Below, in pieces: positions 23,267 to 34,929 of a stretch of 64,000 nucleotides of DNA. Position numbers and translations under genes: made by a program. The stretch's first letter is position 1; each line of letters starts with the position of its first letter. The notes under the pieces are model-generated. The model worked only from the letters and a program-made list of their open reading frames with translations, ran no database searches and was not told the DNA's origin. Source of the stretch: Magnolia sinica (Eukaryota > Streptophyta > Magnoliopsida > Magnoliales > Magnoliaceae); NCBI RefSeq assembly GCF_029962835.1, contig NC_080577.1:9318501-9382500 (forward strand), in the 5' to 3' direction.

Positions 23267-24061
23267 CACAGCTTTTGACCATCCACACAAACATCCGCCT
23301 AGTGGGTCAGTCACTTTGATTGGATAGTACCAAGTATCTTGTTAGGCCCACATCCGATGTGGATGGATCAGATGGATCCTGTAACTTGGAGATATATCGA
23401 ACTGAGTTCAACATGCACATGGATCGTGGATGCGCTTCTTGACTCGGTCATCCTGGCGCGGGAACCACGGACTGCACATGCGTATTCATTGTATCTGAGG
23501 TTGTATTTTGTAGTCAACAGGAGCAACTTCAATTCCACAGGCTTGATGTGGTTAGACTAAATTATAAGTTGACATATTCAATCCAACTGGTCATATTACG
23601 GCAAGTTAGTATTAGCTACATCATGAGTGGAAACGTTTTCATACTTCTTCAATGCTGATTATTCACCTCTATTCTTGAAATTCAGCTTTGATAGGGAGTG
23701 TGCATTGCCGTCGTCCATTTGGGCTGTGCCGAGAGGGGACGGAGGAAGAACTAGGCACCTCCAAAGCTCCATCAACATGAAAGGTTGGGGCGGTTACTAC
23801 AAGATCTACTATGTAGAACACCTTTTGAGTCGGGAATGTTATGAGTGTAGGGTCAAGGTTGAAGAGTGTAGGGAGAAATGCAGCAAAGGTTGCAAGTGTG
23901 TTGGTTTCTTCTATTGGAAAGAGCTTATCATGTTCTGGGACGTTCTAGTCCTTGCACAGCCAGGAAAGTAGACGAGTCATACCAGGCTGCCCATAGGGCA
24001 ATCTTCCAACCTTCATTTTCTTCTCCCTCTTTTTAGGGCATGTTTGGATAGGTTAAGTTCA

Positions 24062-24770
24062 TGATGTAGAGAGGGTTACGGACAGTTACATGTCCAAGAT
24101 GGATCAGAAAAGGCTCAGTCGACGACAGAAGTGATCCGAACTATTGGACCTTAAATCGGACATATCTCGCAATCCGGAATGAGTTATCAGACGTAAAATA
24201 TATGATTTTGGGGTAAAATGAGCTACTTTAGCCAACCAACCCCGCTATGCTGGGTTATGCAAGCCGGATTTGCAAAATACCACCAGATCGACGGTCGTTT
24301 CCCTATTTTAATTCCGTTTTTACTATAAATAGTAATTTTTAGTTTGATTATAACTCTTCATTGGTTGGGCTTTAGGAGTTGTGCCCAACGTGAAAAGAGC
24401 TTAGAAAGATTAGGAGAGCAGCTTAGTGAAGCCAAATAAGACACTTATGATTTTTGGTCGAAAACCTTGCGCACTAGTAGACATCACGACCGTTTATAAA
24501 TAGTAAGTTTACTATTTATAGTAAGTCATGAATTCTATGAGTTTTAGTTGTAGTTTGATTCTGATTTCTTTTTCATGGCTTGGTAGGGTTGTGAACTTGT
24601 TTTTATTTATTTTATTTTATTTTATTTTTTTATTCATTAATTAATTTTAAATTTATTAGAATTTATTTATATTTTCTTGCTTTCTTTCCTCATGGATTTG
24701 AGAAGTCTCTGTGAGGAATCCAGAGAAGTTGAGAAAGACGGTGCTCGATCTCATGTCCTTCCCTACGTCA
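24062..24770 (+). mobile_element. Solo LTR copy B
   Basis: This 709-bp copy begins tgatgtagagagggtta and ends ccctacgtca. The flanking 5-mers gttca and gttta differ at one base, fitting an aged target duplication. It is colinear with copies A, C, D and E through the 'atatatgattttgggg' and 'gaaaacc' blocks. No internal retrotransposon domain adjoins it. Confidence 0.85.
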
Positions 24771-25066
24771 GTTTAGGACAAAATAAAAGAAAATGTAATA
24801 ATTATCTAATGATGATTTTTCAAAATAAACGTGGAAACATAGATTTAATTTTTACAGATCTTATATAAATAGCAAATGAATATCTCACATATTCCTCCTA
24901 GAGTTGAAGTCATCTCTCTTTTTTAGTTTTTTCAACATCCATGTAAATGGGCCACAAAGGTACAAAAGCTTATTCCACATGTAATGGTGTTAAATACATG
25001 GTTGTTGGTGATGTAAGGTAGGGCCCACTAAGTATATAGTCGAGATTGACCATTCCACCAGGGTAA

Positions 25067-25784
25067 TGATGTAGAGCGGGTTGTGGATAGTTTCATGGCT
25101 AAGATAGATCGGAAAAGGCCCCGTCGATGACAGAAGTAATCCGTATTGTTAGAACTTAAATTGGGCGTATCTTGCAATTTGGAATGAGTTATTCGACGTA
25201 CCATATATGATTTTGGGATAGTACGAGGTACTTTAACCACCCAACCCTGCTATGTCGGGTTGCGTACGCCAAATTTACAAAATACCATCAGATCGACGGT
25301 CAAATTCCTAATTTATTTTCAATTTTACTATTTATGGTAAGTTTTAGTTTGAGCATAACTCTTCATCCGTTGGGCTTTAGGAGTTGCACGCCCAACATGA
25401 AAAATGCTTGGAATAATTAGGACAGAACATCACAGTTCCGCCAAATAGGACACTTACTATTTTTGACCAAAAACCATGTGCACTAGTAGACATCATGACC
25501 ATCTATAAATAATAAGCTTACTATTCATAGTAACTTATGATTTCTAAGAGTTTTAGTTGTAGTTCAATTCCGACACTTCTTCCATGACTTAATATCCATA
25601 TTTAAAGGCGAGTAAAGTAGTTTATTGAAATCATCGATCAAATTACGAATTTTCTAGAAATTATTTCTATTTTCTTTTTCCCGTGGATTTAAGTTATCTG
25701 TGCGAGGAGTCCAGAGAAGTTCCCTGGATTCGGAGCAGTCAACCCCCCGAGGAAGTGCTCGACCTCACGTCCTTCTATGCGTCA
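25067..25784 (+). mobile_element. Solo LTR copy C
   Basis: This 718-bp copy begins tgatgtagagcgggttg and ends ctatgcgtca. The flanking 5-mers ggtaa and ggtag differ at one base. It is in the same orientation as copy B, 296 bp away. The spacer between B and C does not look like a retrotransposon interior, so the two are independent insertions rather than the LTRs of one element. Confidence 0.85.
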
Positions 25785-26796
25785 GGTAGCATGAGCAGCG
25801 GTGTCTTTGTGAATTCTCACGTTTACTATTACAAGAGTCACCCTCGGTAGTAGGCTAAGTGCACAGAAACTTTTCATGCACGTATTTGGACTCATTGGCA
25901 TCGAAATCTCCTATCTGGACAGTCCATTATGTCCAGTCAGTCTTCTTCTGCTACTATGAAAAAAATTCACAGGGATCATATGATTCTAACACCTGTGATT
26001 AGCCCTTCTTTTCCTATGAATCTTGTCCGTCCATTTTTTCATGCCACTGAATGGACACTTTGGATAATCTGACTGGTATGATTTTTTCAAGGCAGCCTAT
26101 GAAAAGTGGAGTGGACGTGATGAGCGCAGGTATATAGATGGCTAAGAAACAACATACAACATCAGTCAACATCCAAACAAAATGATACGAAATATTCAAA
26201 GGCTAGGATCTCCTGAACGTGTAGGTTTTTGGTGCATAGACCATCCACCACATGCCTCATCGTTTCAACAGTTCAGATCACTGAACCAAAGTCCCCAACT
26301 GCAGAAACTGGACACATCCTCTTTGGTGAAAATTTCACTGTATTAAATTAAGCAAAATAATAATTAAAATTGAAAATAAATAGAATTTTCAAGCTAAAAA
26401 AATAAGAGTTACATGAACTACATGTGTTCTCAGTTATTATACAAACTCCTTAAGAAGTTTGTAACCCTTCAACAGTATAAAAGAAAACAACAACAGTGAG
26501 GTCCGCTAATTCCACACGCGTGTGGAGCTCTCCCAATCCACGTCCATATGGAACACGTGCATGATCTGAGCTCCTTATCTGGTTGAAAGCAATGCTTACA
26601 TCTAAACAATGCCGACCATCTGATGCAAAGATCTGATCTACCACACGTGTCCCATATTAGCGCATGCACCTGAACGTGGATGGACAAGGTTCTCACACGA
26701 GTGTGGGCTAAACAAACCTCATGGTGATAAAAAGAACGTTATTTCAGTACGTGTCTAGTCCTATATGTCCACAACAATATCAGCTGATAAAGAAAA
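25785..26796. other. Intergenic, no gene seen
   Basis: AT-rich DNA containing the 3' flank of the small minus-strand gene at 26797-27138. The open frames at 26450-26696 overlap one another and show no domain or signal peptide. Confidence 0.5.
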
Positions 26797-27138
26797 TCAA
26801 GACCCTTGATTCTGGTGGCCAGCATCGACACCAACGGTGACGGTGATGCTGCTTTCATGAAAAGGGCGCGGCGGCGGTGAACGGACACGGCCTACAACGT
26901 TCATTGCTTGGATGTTGCAGGGACCCGGCGGATCTTTGGTGTGTCCGTTGGTGCATGGCGATTTAATTGAAGGCGGCACTGGGCCGCGCTGGAGGGAATG
27001 GAAAGTGGGCCCCGGTTTCTTCAACCACGATACGCTTTGCAGAGGCCTCGCTGACACCACGAGAGGGTGGGAATGTGAAATCAAGAAGATGAAAATGATG
27101 GACAATGCCAGAGAGAGATGTCTTGCGTGGAAATCCAT
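26797..27138 (-). CDS. Small secreted peptide-like protein (113 aa)
   Basis: I do not recognise a named gene. The protein begins MDFHARH, has a hydrophobic signal peptide (about residues 8-29, LSLALSIIFIFLISHSHPLV, likely cleaved after VVSA), then a short polar, proline-rich chain with two cysteines: RGPVPPSIKSPCTNG and PPGPCNIQAMNVVG. The tail is RVRSPPPRPFHESS and beyond. The ATG at 27138 was chosen over the in-frame one at 27282 because a TATA box at 27194-27201 lies between them. The signal peptide, absence of transmembrane segments and proline-rich core with PVPPS resemble plant secreted-peptide precursors such as the IDA-like type in general character only. It has no intron and no same-strand neighbour nearby. 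Confidence 0.7.
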   Translation of the reverse strand: MDFHARHLSLALSIIFIFLISHSHPLVVSARPLQSVSWLKKPGPTFHSLQRGPVPPSIKSPCTNGHTKDPPGPCNIQAMNVVGRVRSPPPRPFHESSITVTVGVDAGHQNQGS

Positions 27139-27193
27139 GTCTGGGATTTTCTTATTCTGGTTGTGTGGATATAAGGAGGGAAGGGAAGGGTGG

Positions 27194-27201
27194 TATTTAT
27201 A
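27194..27201 (-). promoter_or_regulatory. TATA box of the small secreted peptide gene
   Basis: The minus strand reads TATAAATA, 56-63 bp upstream of the ATG at 27138. This predicts a transcription start about 25-30 bp upstream of the ATG and excludes the upstream in-frame ATG at 27282. Confidence 0.7.
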
Positions 27202-27361
27202 GAAGAGGATTTTGGTTTGGTTTGAAGCGTTTCCTTTGTTTGGCAACGTTACGGTAGGGGCTTTGACAAGAAACAAGGTCAAGTCGTTCGTTTTGAATGG
27301 GTACGAGCCTACGAGGATTTCCTGACAGAGCCTTTCCCAGGAAGTTCCTGCGCTGGAAACC

Positions 27362-27781
27362 TAGGTGGGTCCACTGTGATTTTTGTGAGAAATCTACCCC
27401 GTCTATCCGTTTTTTGAGCTCATTTTAAGATTTGAGACAAAAAATGAGCATGATTCAAGACTCAAGTGGGCCACACTCAAGGAAAAGGTGGGTAGGGAAA
27501 TTCCTACCATTGAAACCTTCCTGGGTCGACAGTGATGTTTACATGACATCCATACCGTTCATAACGTCATTCCTACTGATATGAACTGAAATGAGAAATA
27601 TTAGACTGATTCAAAACTTCTGTGGCCCCACAAATATTTAAACTGTGAACGTTCAAAACTCACGTTTTCAGCCCACTTGAGTATTGGATCCGGATCATTT
27701 TTGACCTCATGTCCTAAAATGATCTCAAAAACGAATGGAATGGGTTGATTTCTCACAAACATCAAGGTAGGCCCCACCTAG
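27362..27781. mobile_element. Fold-back (palindromic) MITE, complete copy
   Basis: The left arm reads aggtgggtccactgtgattt, then tgtgagaaatctaccccgtc. The complement of the right arm reads aggtggggcctaccttgatg, then tgtgagaaatcaacccattc. Both arms continue inward through alignable sequence to the middle, so each half mirrors the other. There is no ORF. It belongs to a sub-type also seen at ~40340-40545. Confidence 0.75.
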
Positions 27782-27999
27782 GTTTCAGCATAGGAAATTC
27801 CTGCCAATGGCTTTCCCAGTAAATTCGCGTCATTTGAACGGGGGAAGACCTGACCAACCAGAAGCTTTGATTCTACTTCTTTTCAGGTTTGATGCGTGTG
27901 GGGCCCTGCCCGTTTCGTACGTACCCCTGTGTTACAAGTCCGCGATTTCCTAGATTTTCATGGTCAATACAGTTAAAGATCTTCCGGCTTGATAATCAG

Positions 28000-29540
28000 A
28001 CCGTTTCACTTCTCATGTGGGCCATAGTGTGAGGAGAAAATGGACGGCCAGAACAAAAGGATTTGTTGGAACCGTGGGGTTGTGTTTTTTTACGAACGGC
28101 CCACATGATGAGCGTAAAGACCTAACTTCTGGGCCTGAAGATCTAATCAATGTGGGTAGAAAAGAGCGTGAAACCATATTAAAAAGATTATCATCTTCCT
28201 GGAGTAATAAAAGCCCTGAATTTACCGGACAACTTTTTGAGTTCATAAGGAAAAAGAGAGGACTTTGAATATTTTTATTGAATAATAACTTAAGATTGCT
28301 CAATTCTATTATTCATATGAAAGACCTAAATTTTTTAACTTAAAATGATCTAAAATAATAATAAAATCTCTGCAAAGACTAAATTCATCAAAAATAAAAA
28401 CTTCAAATCAACTTTACCATCGTCGGCATTATTACAAGCAACTTCTAAAAAAGGTAAGAATTTTAAAACTGTAAAAGTAAAATAATACTATGAAAATGAA
28501 AATTATAAAAAATAGTAAATTTTTTCTAAATTTTCGATTTGACCCTCAAGACAAGTGTTTATCATGAGATGGATGTCCGTAACCTACTGTACAAGTTGTG
28601 TTACTCCAAGACAACAGTTAACATAAAAATTAATAGGTTTTGTGCTCCGTGATGATACTCGGCTTAAAAGTTACCGCTGTTTTACTGTCAATACATCAAA
28701 TGACAATGTCTTCATATCCAGAATAAATCTCTTTAAACTCGACACACTTGAGATCGTAGTAAACCATGCCTTACTTGGCACCGGGCCAACTTTTGTTGAC
28801 AACTTCCACTTTTGTTTAAGCTTCTATCGGTCCAGCCGTACTAAAAATGCACCTATGGCACATCCTACATCACCCCTGGAGGCTTCTATTTGGCACACAT
28901 TTGCCATATTGGCACGGTGCTTATTCTTAATTGCCTACACACATTTTTTATATATACAATTCTCTTCTTATTTTATCAGGATGGACTGGCTTGGATGGGA
29001 GATAAGGGTAATTAAAATTATGAATTTGCATACGTTTTTTTAGGGCTGCTTGCATTCAATCAAAGTTGTGTCACTGATAAGCAGTCATGATGAAAATATT
29101 CGTCTATGGTTCATAAACTCAATTTCTGTATTAGAACCTTACATTTAAGGACAATTCTAACATATGACCGTTAAACGGAGGATTGATTATCTTTGTAATT
29201 TCATATAAGAAAATTTCTTCGCATGATTCTCTGCGATGATCATGACTACATTCAGCACAAGGCTGATAGCCCACCCAACCCAATGAGCCTGACTTGTTTT
29301 AGGCGGGGCTTTAATATGCTAACTTGTCCCATAGGTTATGCTTGGGCCTTGCATGCATCACTAGATCAAATTTCAGTTCAAGCTTGGGATTAACTTATCT
29401 TAGCCTTACCCCTACCCAGTCTACTTTATATTAAACGTGTTAACATATCCTACAAACATGCCATTTCAATCCTCAGGTAGGCGATCCATTCATCTTGAAT
29501 GTAGAACATTGCTTTCATTCCTCTAAATATCTATTTCATT
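28000..29540. repeat. Segmental duplicate (copy 1) of 42980-44600
   Basis: Long stretches align with 42980-44600. Examples are cacatgatgagcgtaaagac with gaagatctaatcaatgtggg, a stretch from ggcacacatttgccatattg to attgataagcag, and a later block from catgactacattcagcacaa to atgccatttcaatcctcagg. The two copies are diverged but colinear. The open frame at 28642-29043 shows no family resemblance. Confidence 0.75.
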
Positions 29541-29542
29541 GT

Positions 29543-30213
29543 TGACACAGGGATGAATGTGATGAGGTCGGTGACTGTCTTCCTCAAAGATAACTTCTTC
29601 GAATCCATGAAGCTTCTTTGGACTCCTCACAGAGACTTCTCGAATCCACGAGGAAAAAGCAAGAAAATAAAAATAGTATTCAAAATTTGTAAATTAATTG
29701 AAACGAGTCTACAAACCTTTAAATAGGGATACCGAGACTAAAAAGAAGTTTAAGAATTAAACTATAATTAAAACTCCCTAAAATTTGTAACTTAATATAA
29801 ATAATAAATTTTCTATTTGTACGTAGTAAGTGTCCTATGTGGCTTAACCACATTATTCTCCTAATTTTTCTAAACACTTTTCATGTTGGGCACAACTCCT
29901 AAAGCCAAACGGACGAATAGTTATAATCAAATTCAAACTTACTATTTATAGTAAAAATGGAATTAAACATGGAATTCGGCCGTCGATATGATAGAACCTC
30001 ACAAATTGTGCATGGGTAACCCAACATGGCTAGGTTGGTTGGCTAAAGTAGTTCATCCTACCCCAAAATCATATATGGTACGTCAAGTAACTCATTTTGG
30101 TTTGCGAGATATGCCTGTTTTAAGGTTCTAACGGTCTTGATGACTTCTGCCTCTGATCGGACCTTCTTTGATCCATATTGGACATGAAAGTGTCCACGAC
30201 CTACTCTACATCA
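29543..30213 (-). mobile_element. 3' LTR (copy D) of the ~700-bp LTR family
   Basis: Read on the minus strand, it begins tgatgtagagtaggtcgtgg (30213) and ends ctgtgtca (29543), 671 bp. Directly upstream on the minus strand (30214-~30226) lies a purine run, gaaggggaggggac, like the polypurine tract that always precedes a 3' LTR. It therefore retains the end of a retrotransposon interior, unlike copies A, B, C and E. Confidence 0.8.
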
Positions 30214-30262
30214 GTCCCCTCCCCTTCAAAAGAACTCGTCCTCGAGTTGTCGTGCTGCTTCG
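30214..30262 (-). mobile_element. Polypurine tract and last codons of a Gypsy-like pol
   Basis: The minus strand reads DNSRTSSFEGEGTDVE across the interior-LTR junction, the kind of acidic tail found at the end of Ty3/Gypsy polyproteins, with the purine run encoding EGEG. The rest of the interior is missing or too decayed to recognise. Confidence 0.55.
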
Positions 30263-31697
30263 GTTCTTAATACTTGATTTGGTGCACTGTAGCGATACCT
30301 GGATCAAAAGTTATTATCAATTTATGATCTACCTTCTTTTGGTCCAACCATGCTAGGAATGTATCTGTGACATGTCTTATATTAATTGTGCATGTATAAC
30401 CTACTCTATTAATGAATAGATTAAAAACATTTAAGTGGAAAAATAGATTTTATTTTTGGGCTAAGCTTGGTAAGTTGAGCCTATGTGCCCAACTAATTTT
30501 TTCTGGCTTAGGCCTTCATGTCTGCCTAGCATGACCTCGGCCAAATCTGGTCCATCACAATCGCCAACGTGACTTACAAGTTATAGTGCTCCTAGTTGTA
30601 GTAGTTCATGACTTGGGACTCTTCTATCAAGTCCATACCACCTTTTATGAATGTCATGAAAACATCTTGCTGACAGTCCAATTCATCTCTAATTTAGCCT
30701 TATTTGCCAAAGCCATGAGGCGATGGATGTGAGGCTCATATCCTAGACCGTACCGTTTCGTAGGCTTCTGCGGTCCTCTCAGCCGAATTTTGATGACTCG
30801 CGATTTGTTATCAGCGTTTGCATGCGATCCTGAGTCATGTCCTATATATCAGAGTTGGCTCGACTCGAAACTTATATCATTGTGACTGCGCCGTCGCGGC
30901 AGTTCCGATACTGTGTCTTGCACGCCGAGGCGATACCAGGGCTAGAAAATGTGGGCCCGCATTCAGTTCGAGGGAAACGCCACACATTTGCAATCCCGAG
31001 GGAATCTCAACAACACGTCACATCAATCCATCAATCAAATACAAGCAACCCAACCCATCCCTCTCTTACACAACCTTACCTAAAGTCAACTCTCACCCTT
31101 ACATGTCAAGTACACATCACTCACCTTTTCACCTATCACAGCCATCCCTCACTTTTCTTACATCACTCTCTCTCTCATCTCTCTCATTACTCCCAAGCAA
31201 CCCCAAGGGAGAGCCAACGTCCATGGCCTCCCAAGAGAAAGAGGAGGCCTTGTGTGACCCACTTCCTATCCCAAGATCCATCATCCTAGCCCTTCATTTC
31301 TCATAATCTTCCATCAAAGTGAGGCACAAGGAGTTTGGCGTTCCATCGAACCAAGAAGATCGAACGGTGGGTGTTTTATAGGCCTAGATTTAATGCTTTG
31401 ACGATGGGCCAAGTGGGGCCTATCGATTGATGGTATGGATCTCACTTTGGACCTTAGGTGTGGCCGATGACCCACCTTGATTATCATGATCATTCCATGA
31501 TGCGGCCAATCTCCATGGACTCCATCATGATGTTTACTTTCTAGTTTGAAAGAGGTCATCTAGACCTTCCATTTTGGTGGAGAAGGAATCTCCACCATTG
31601 ATTTTTGATTTGGTGGGCCCACATGTATTGTGACTCACTTGATGTATGATTGAATGTATGGAAGGGAGGGCCCATAGTGTCGGGGTCCCTCCATCGG

Positions 31698-31700
<3 letters not shown>
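30263..31700. other. Intergenic, repeat-derived, no gene seen
   Basis: The two overlapping open frames at 30818-31306 lie in different frames over low-complexity ct-rich DNA and have no domain. The stretch from 30780 may belong to a decayed LTR retrotransposon, but no diagnostic end was found. Confidence 0.45.

Positions 31701-31733
<33 letters not shown>
31701..31733. repeat. (TC)n microsatellite
   Basis: About 16 uninterrupted TC dinucleotides, followed by a slightly imperfect ccctct continuation. Confidence 0.95.
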
Positions 31734-31736
<3 letters not shown>

Positions 31737-31965
31737 TATCTTTCATATTTTTGGTATGATGATGTGGCTGTGTGGCCCACCCGGATGTACCCCACCTTGA
31801 TGTATGTCTTATCCACACCATCCAGCCATTTGGTGGCCCACCTGGTAGCACGTCTATAGGTGGGGCCCCATGGCCATGCAGTGAAGTGTAAACTGACGGT
31901 GTGTACTGACCAACAAACAACAAAAATATTAGCTTGTTTCAAAGCCTTGGGGTGGGCTGCTCATG

Positions 31966-32110
31966 CAGGCCCCGCCTTGATGTATGAATATGATCCACGT
32001 TGTCCATCCTATTTCTCAGCCCATTTTAGGTGTTGAGCTGAAAAATGAAGCCAATCCGATAATCAAACGGGCCATACCATAGAAAACTGTGATTTCTACT
32101 CTCCAAATCT
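31966..32110 (+). mobile_element. Left-half fold-back MITE
   Basis: It starts ccccgccttgatgtatgaat and continues through gatccacgttgtccatccta, cattttaggtgttgagct and gggccataccatagaaaact, matching the left arm of the full copies. A middle fragment of the same family, in the other orientation, may lie at ~32460-32600. Confidence 0.55.
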
Positions 32111-32859
32111 GTTAGGACCCACCTTGATATTTCTACACGCCAAAACATGCTGAATATTGGGCTTGTTTGGTCCGTCTTGAGTCCTATAATGCAATGGTTG
32201 GGTTGGATTCTCCTAATGCGAGCCCCACCTATGAAAAATCATAGAAAAATAAAAAAATAAAACAAAAAAAAATTCTGCTGCTGCCGTCCAAAGGACGCAG
32301 CAGCAGCGTCCTGTTGCATTGAGCGGTGGGCAGGGAGTGTTGAACATCAGAGCCGTGCATTTGGTGGGCCCCCTTCTAGCTGTGGGCCACCCCAAAAATC
32401 AGCCGTATGTGGAACTCAGGTGGTCCACACTACAAGGACTAGTGGTGGGTTGAACATCTACCATTGAAACCTTGTTTGGGTTTACATAAACTTTGGATCA
32501 TTATGAAATTTGTTTTTCCTCTTTATCCGGGTCTATGTGACCTTATCAATAGATTGGATGGAAGATTACGTTATGGTGGGCCCCACATGAGACTCACTGA
32601 TGTAAGTGTTTTATCCTCACCATCCCACGTGTGGGAGGTGAGATGGTTGGTGGACCTCACTCCAGCTATATGGCTGCTGGAGTGACGTTACTAAGGTCTG
32701 TGGGGGCCTGCCTTGATTTATGTGGTATATATCCACACCGTCCGCCGGCTTTGGACCCCTCATGATGCATGTTTTATCCACGCCGTCCACCATAGCACGT
32801 GGGACCGACCATAATGTATGTGTTTGACCCATTGTCTATCTATTTTTGCCAAATCATGG
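32111..32859. other. Intergenic, fragments of the fold-back MITE family
   Basis: Several short pieces of the MITE family occur (for example atccacaccgtccgccggct at ~32731 and tccacgccgtccaccatagc at ~32775). A pair of ctgctgctg/cagcagcag arms around aaggacg at ~32275-32310 forms a small hairpin. No coding signal. Confidence 0.45.
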
Positions 32860-33320
32860 GCTGCCTTATGAGGCCCATCTTGATGTATTTGTGGCTCGTC
32901 CATTGAGGCCCACCTTGATATATATGAAGCCCATATGATGAGGCCCATCTTGATGTATTTGTGGCCCGTCCATTGAGGTCCACCTTAATATATATAGCCC
33001 ATGTGATACGGCTCATTGGTGTGGCCCATGGACGCGGTCCACTTGATGTATATGAAGCCCACTGGTGCGGCCCATGTGATATGGCTGACTCGATATATAT
33101 GAGGCTCATTAAATACGGCCCATTGATGTAGCCCACTTAATGTGTATGAGGCCTATTAGTGCGGCCCATTGATGTAGCCCACTTGATATGTATGAGGCCC
33201 ATATGATGTATTCAGGGCCCATGGCGAGGCCTATGGGCGTGGCCCAATGTGATACATATGTGACCCATGAGTGAGGCCTATGACGATGTATATTAGGCCC
33301 TTATGTGGGGCCATGGGCCC
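32860..33320. repeat. Degenerate minisatellite of the type gaggcccatcttgatgta
   Basis: A ~68-bp unit containing gaggcccatcttgatgtatt and tgaggcccaccttgatatat is repeated twice almost exactly (32870-33000). It then breaks down into shorter 30-40 bp units built on gcccacttgatgtgtatgag. It is probably derived from the end sequence of the fold-back MITE. Confidence 0.75.
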
Positions 33321-33429
33321 ACTACACGTATGGCTTTATGTGGACTACTCCTTGGGAGCAATATTGGTTAAATGTCGACATTGATGGGCAATGATGGTTT
33401 AATGTCTACATTGTGACCTTCCCTTAGGC

Positions 33430-33605
33430 CTTGTTCGGCCGATTATCGAGGCCAATTTCGATTGTATAGACTGATTGTTGAGGCCAATTATCGAGGCCGA
33501 TTCCGATTGTCGAGGCCGGATATCGAGGTCGATTACCGAGGTCGATTGTCGATGTCGATTATCGATGTTGATTATCGGTGCCAGTTATTGATATCGATTA
33601 TGAGT
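33430..33605. repeat. Short-unit satellite based on gattatcgaggcc
   Basis: About a dozen imperfect copies of a 12-18 bp unit (gattgtcgaggcc, gattatcgatgtt and variants) follow in tandem. The array is rich in the palindromic tetramer tcga. Confidence 0.8.
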
Positions 33606-34830
33606 ATGTGACATCTTAATATTATGATACCTACACCTTAGAGCTTACCTTGTGTATATATTGAGCCCCATAAGGAAGTCCAGTTTATTGCACGATAGAG
33701 AGGGTAAGGAAGCCCACTTATTGCACTTAGACTCGGATCTGCCTTCGGTGGGGGATATTGTGATGCTCCATTACTATGATCACATGTGGGCGGGCGCACT
33801 GGGCGGACACTGAGTGAGAGGGGCAAGAGGACCTGAGTGAGCTACCAGTGATTGACAGGCTACTGTGCATACAGTGAAGGCAGAACATTATCCCACATCG
33901 GAAGCATTGTCCGATGTTGAGGTGGCTATAAGTTGGATTCTTTCCTTAACTACCATGACGCGTTTTAAATCAGTGAGCTTATCTTGATATTTGGAATATA
34001 TCCACTGTTCTTCTGTGGACCCCCATCATTTGTATGCATGTTATGATGGATGATTGATTAAAGCAGATGTCATTGGGCTGAGATGATTATGGGACTCCTT
34101 GTGAGACGGAGTTATCCCTGCATGATCGTGCGATACGCGCAGGTTTAATGTATGACCTAGATGAGGTTGACGGTATTCGTGGCTCTTCAGGATTTACATA
34201 TTGCATTGCATCATCGGTATCTGATATTTGGTTCTCTATGATTTTGCATTTGTATAGTCGATCCACATAGTGTATTCTGTTATTGAATGATTCATGGACT
34301 TACCAGTATATTTCCGCTCACCTTGATATCATATGATTTATAAACCTACCAGTATTTCTGATATTGTATGATTTATGGGCCTGTCAGTATTTCCGCTTAC
34401 TCTGATATTGCTTACTTAACACTTACCTTGTGCACATATTTTCACCACCCTCTAAGCTTTCTATAAGCTTATGCACGATAGATGCGTGTAGGTGGCGTTA
34501 GGTTGCAGCAGCATTGGGCAAGGAGTGTGCAGCGGTCTTCTGGAGCTTTGATTTCGATATATGTATTTCCCTTTTAGCACTGTATTCAAATGTTTATATT
34601 AGTGGTTATATGATGATGATGTTGCCTCTGTGATTTGGGTAAACTGGTGGTTATGCTTATTACAAGACAAATGTACGTTGAAAAATCCTCCTTGTAGGAT
34701 CCCAGGATCGAAATCTGGCGTATGCGCGCTGGGAGCCGAGAATGGAGTACTACGGAGGCTGTCGGCACCGGATTGGGCGATCGAGAATTTTGTGAGCCCG
34801 ATTTTCGGATTTGGGGCATGACAATGGATG
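33606..34830 (+). mobile_element. Probable 3' part of a Gypsy-type LTR
   Basis: The region contains a ccacatcggaagcattgtccga block (~33896) and closes with cggatttggggcatgacaa (~34806-34824), the kind of ending found on Tekay/Del-type plant LTRs. The 5' boundary and target duplication could not be found, so the assignment rests on the end sequence and the lack of coding content. Confidence 0.4.
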
Positions 34831-34831
34831 T

Positions 34832-34833
<2 letters not shown>

Positions 34834-34908
<75 letters not shown>
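34834..34908. repeat. (AT)n microsatellite
   Basis: About 37 uninterrupted AT dinucleotides, close to the end of the CACTA-like element. Confidence 0.96.
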
Positions 34909-34910
<2 letters not shown>

Positions 34911-34929
34911 TAGAAAGGTGGGAGTACAC

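Larger units (their letters stand above)
21828..23992 (+). pseudogene. EP1-like secreted lectin pseudogene split by a solo LTR
   Basis: The lectin-domain part (21828-21946) reads HIWQ-NMANKGVTGTKLL and stops at RFLW. After 1.3 kb of inserted LTR the same gene resumes at ~23270 with the FDHP...VGQSL region, followed by corrupted S-locus-like and cysteine-rich parts. A PAN-domain end (VEECREKCSKGCKCVGFFYW) is at ~23858-23920. There are many frameshifts and stops, and no N-terminus or signal peptide. It is the most decayed of the copies that retain a C-terminus. Confidence 0.85.

Noticed and set aside
24062..25784. Copies B and C as the two LTRs of one short retrotransposon
   Set aside because: Each has its own near-matching 5-bp flanks, and the 296-bp spacer has no primer-binding site or polypurine tract.
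26912..27202. 96-residue plus-strand frame
   Set aside because: It is the antisense shadow of the secreted-peptide gene on the minus strand.
27139..27282. N-terminal extension of the small secreted protein (upstream in-frame ATG at 27282)
   Set aside because: The TATA box at 27194-27201 lies downstream of that ATG, and the extension would bury the signal peptide.
30818..31306. Two overlapping 150-162 residue plus-strand frames
   Set aside because: They lie in different frames over ct-rich low-complexity DNA, with no domain and no upstream signals.
31534..31923. 129-residue minus-strand frame with a run of RE residues
   Set aside because: The run comes from the (TC)n microsatellite; there is no other coding evidence.
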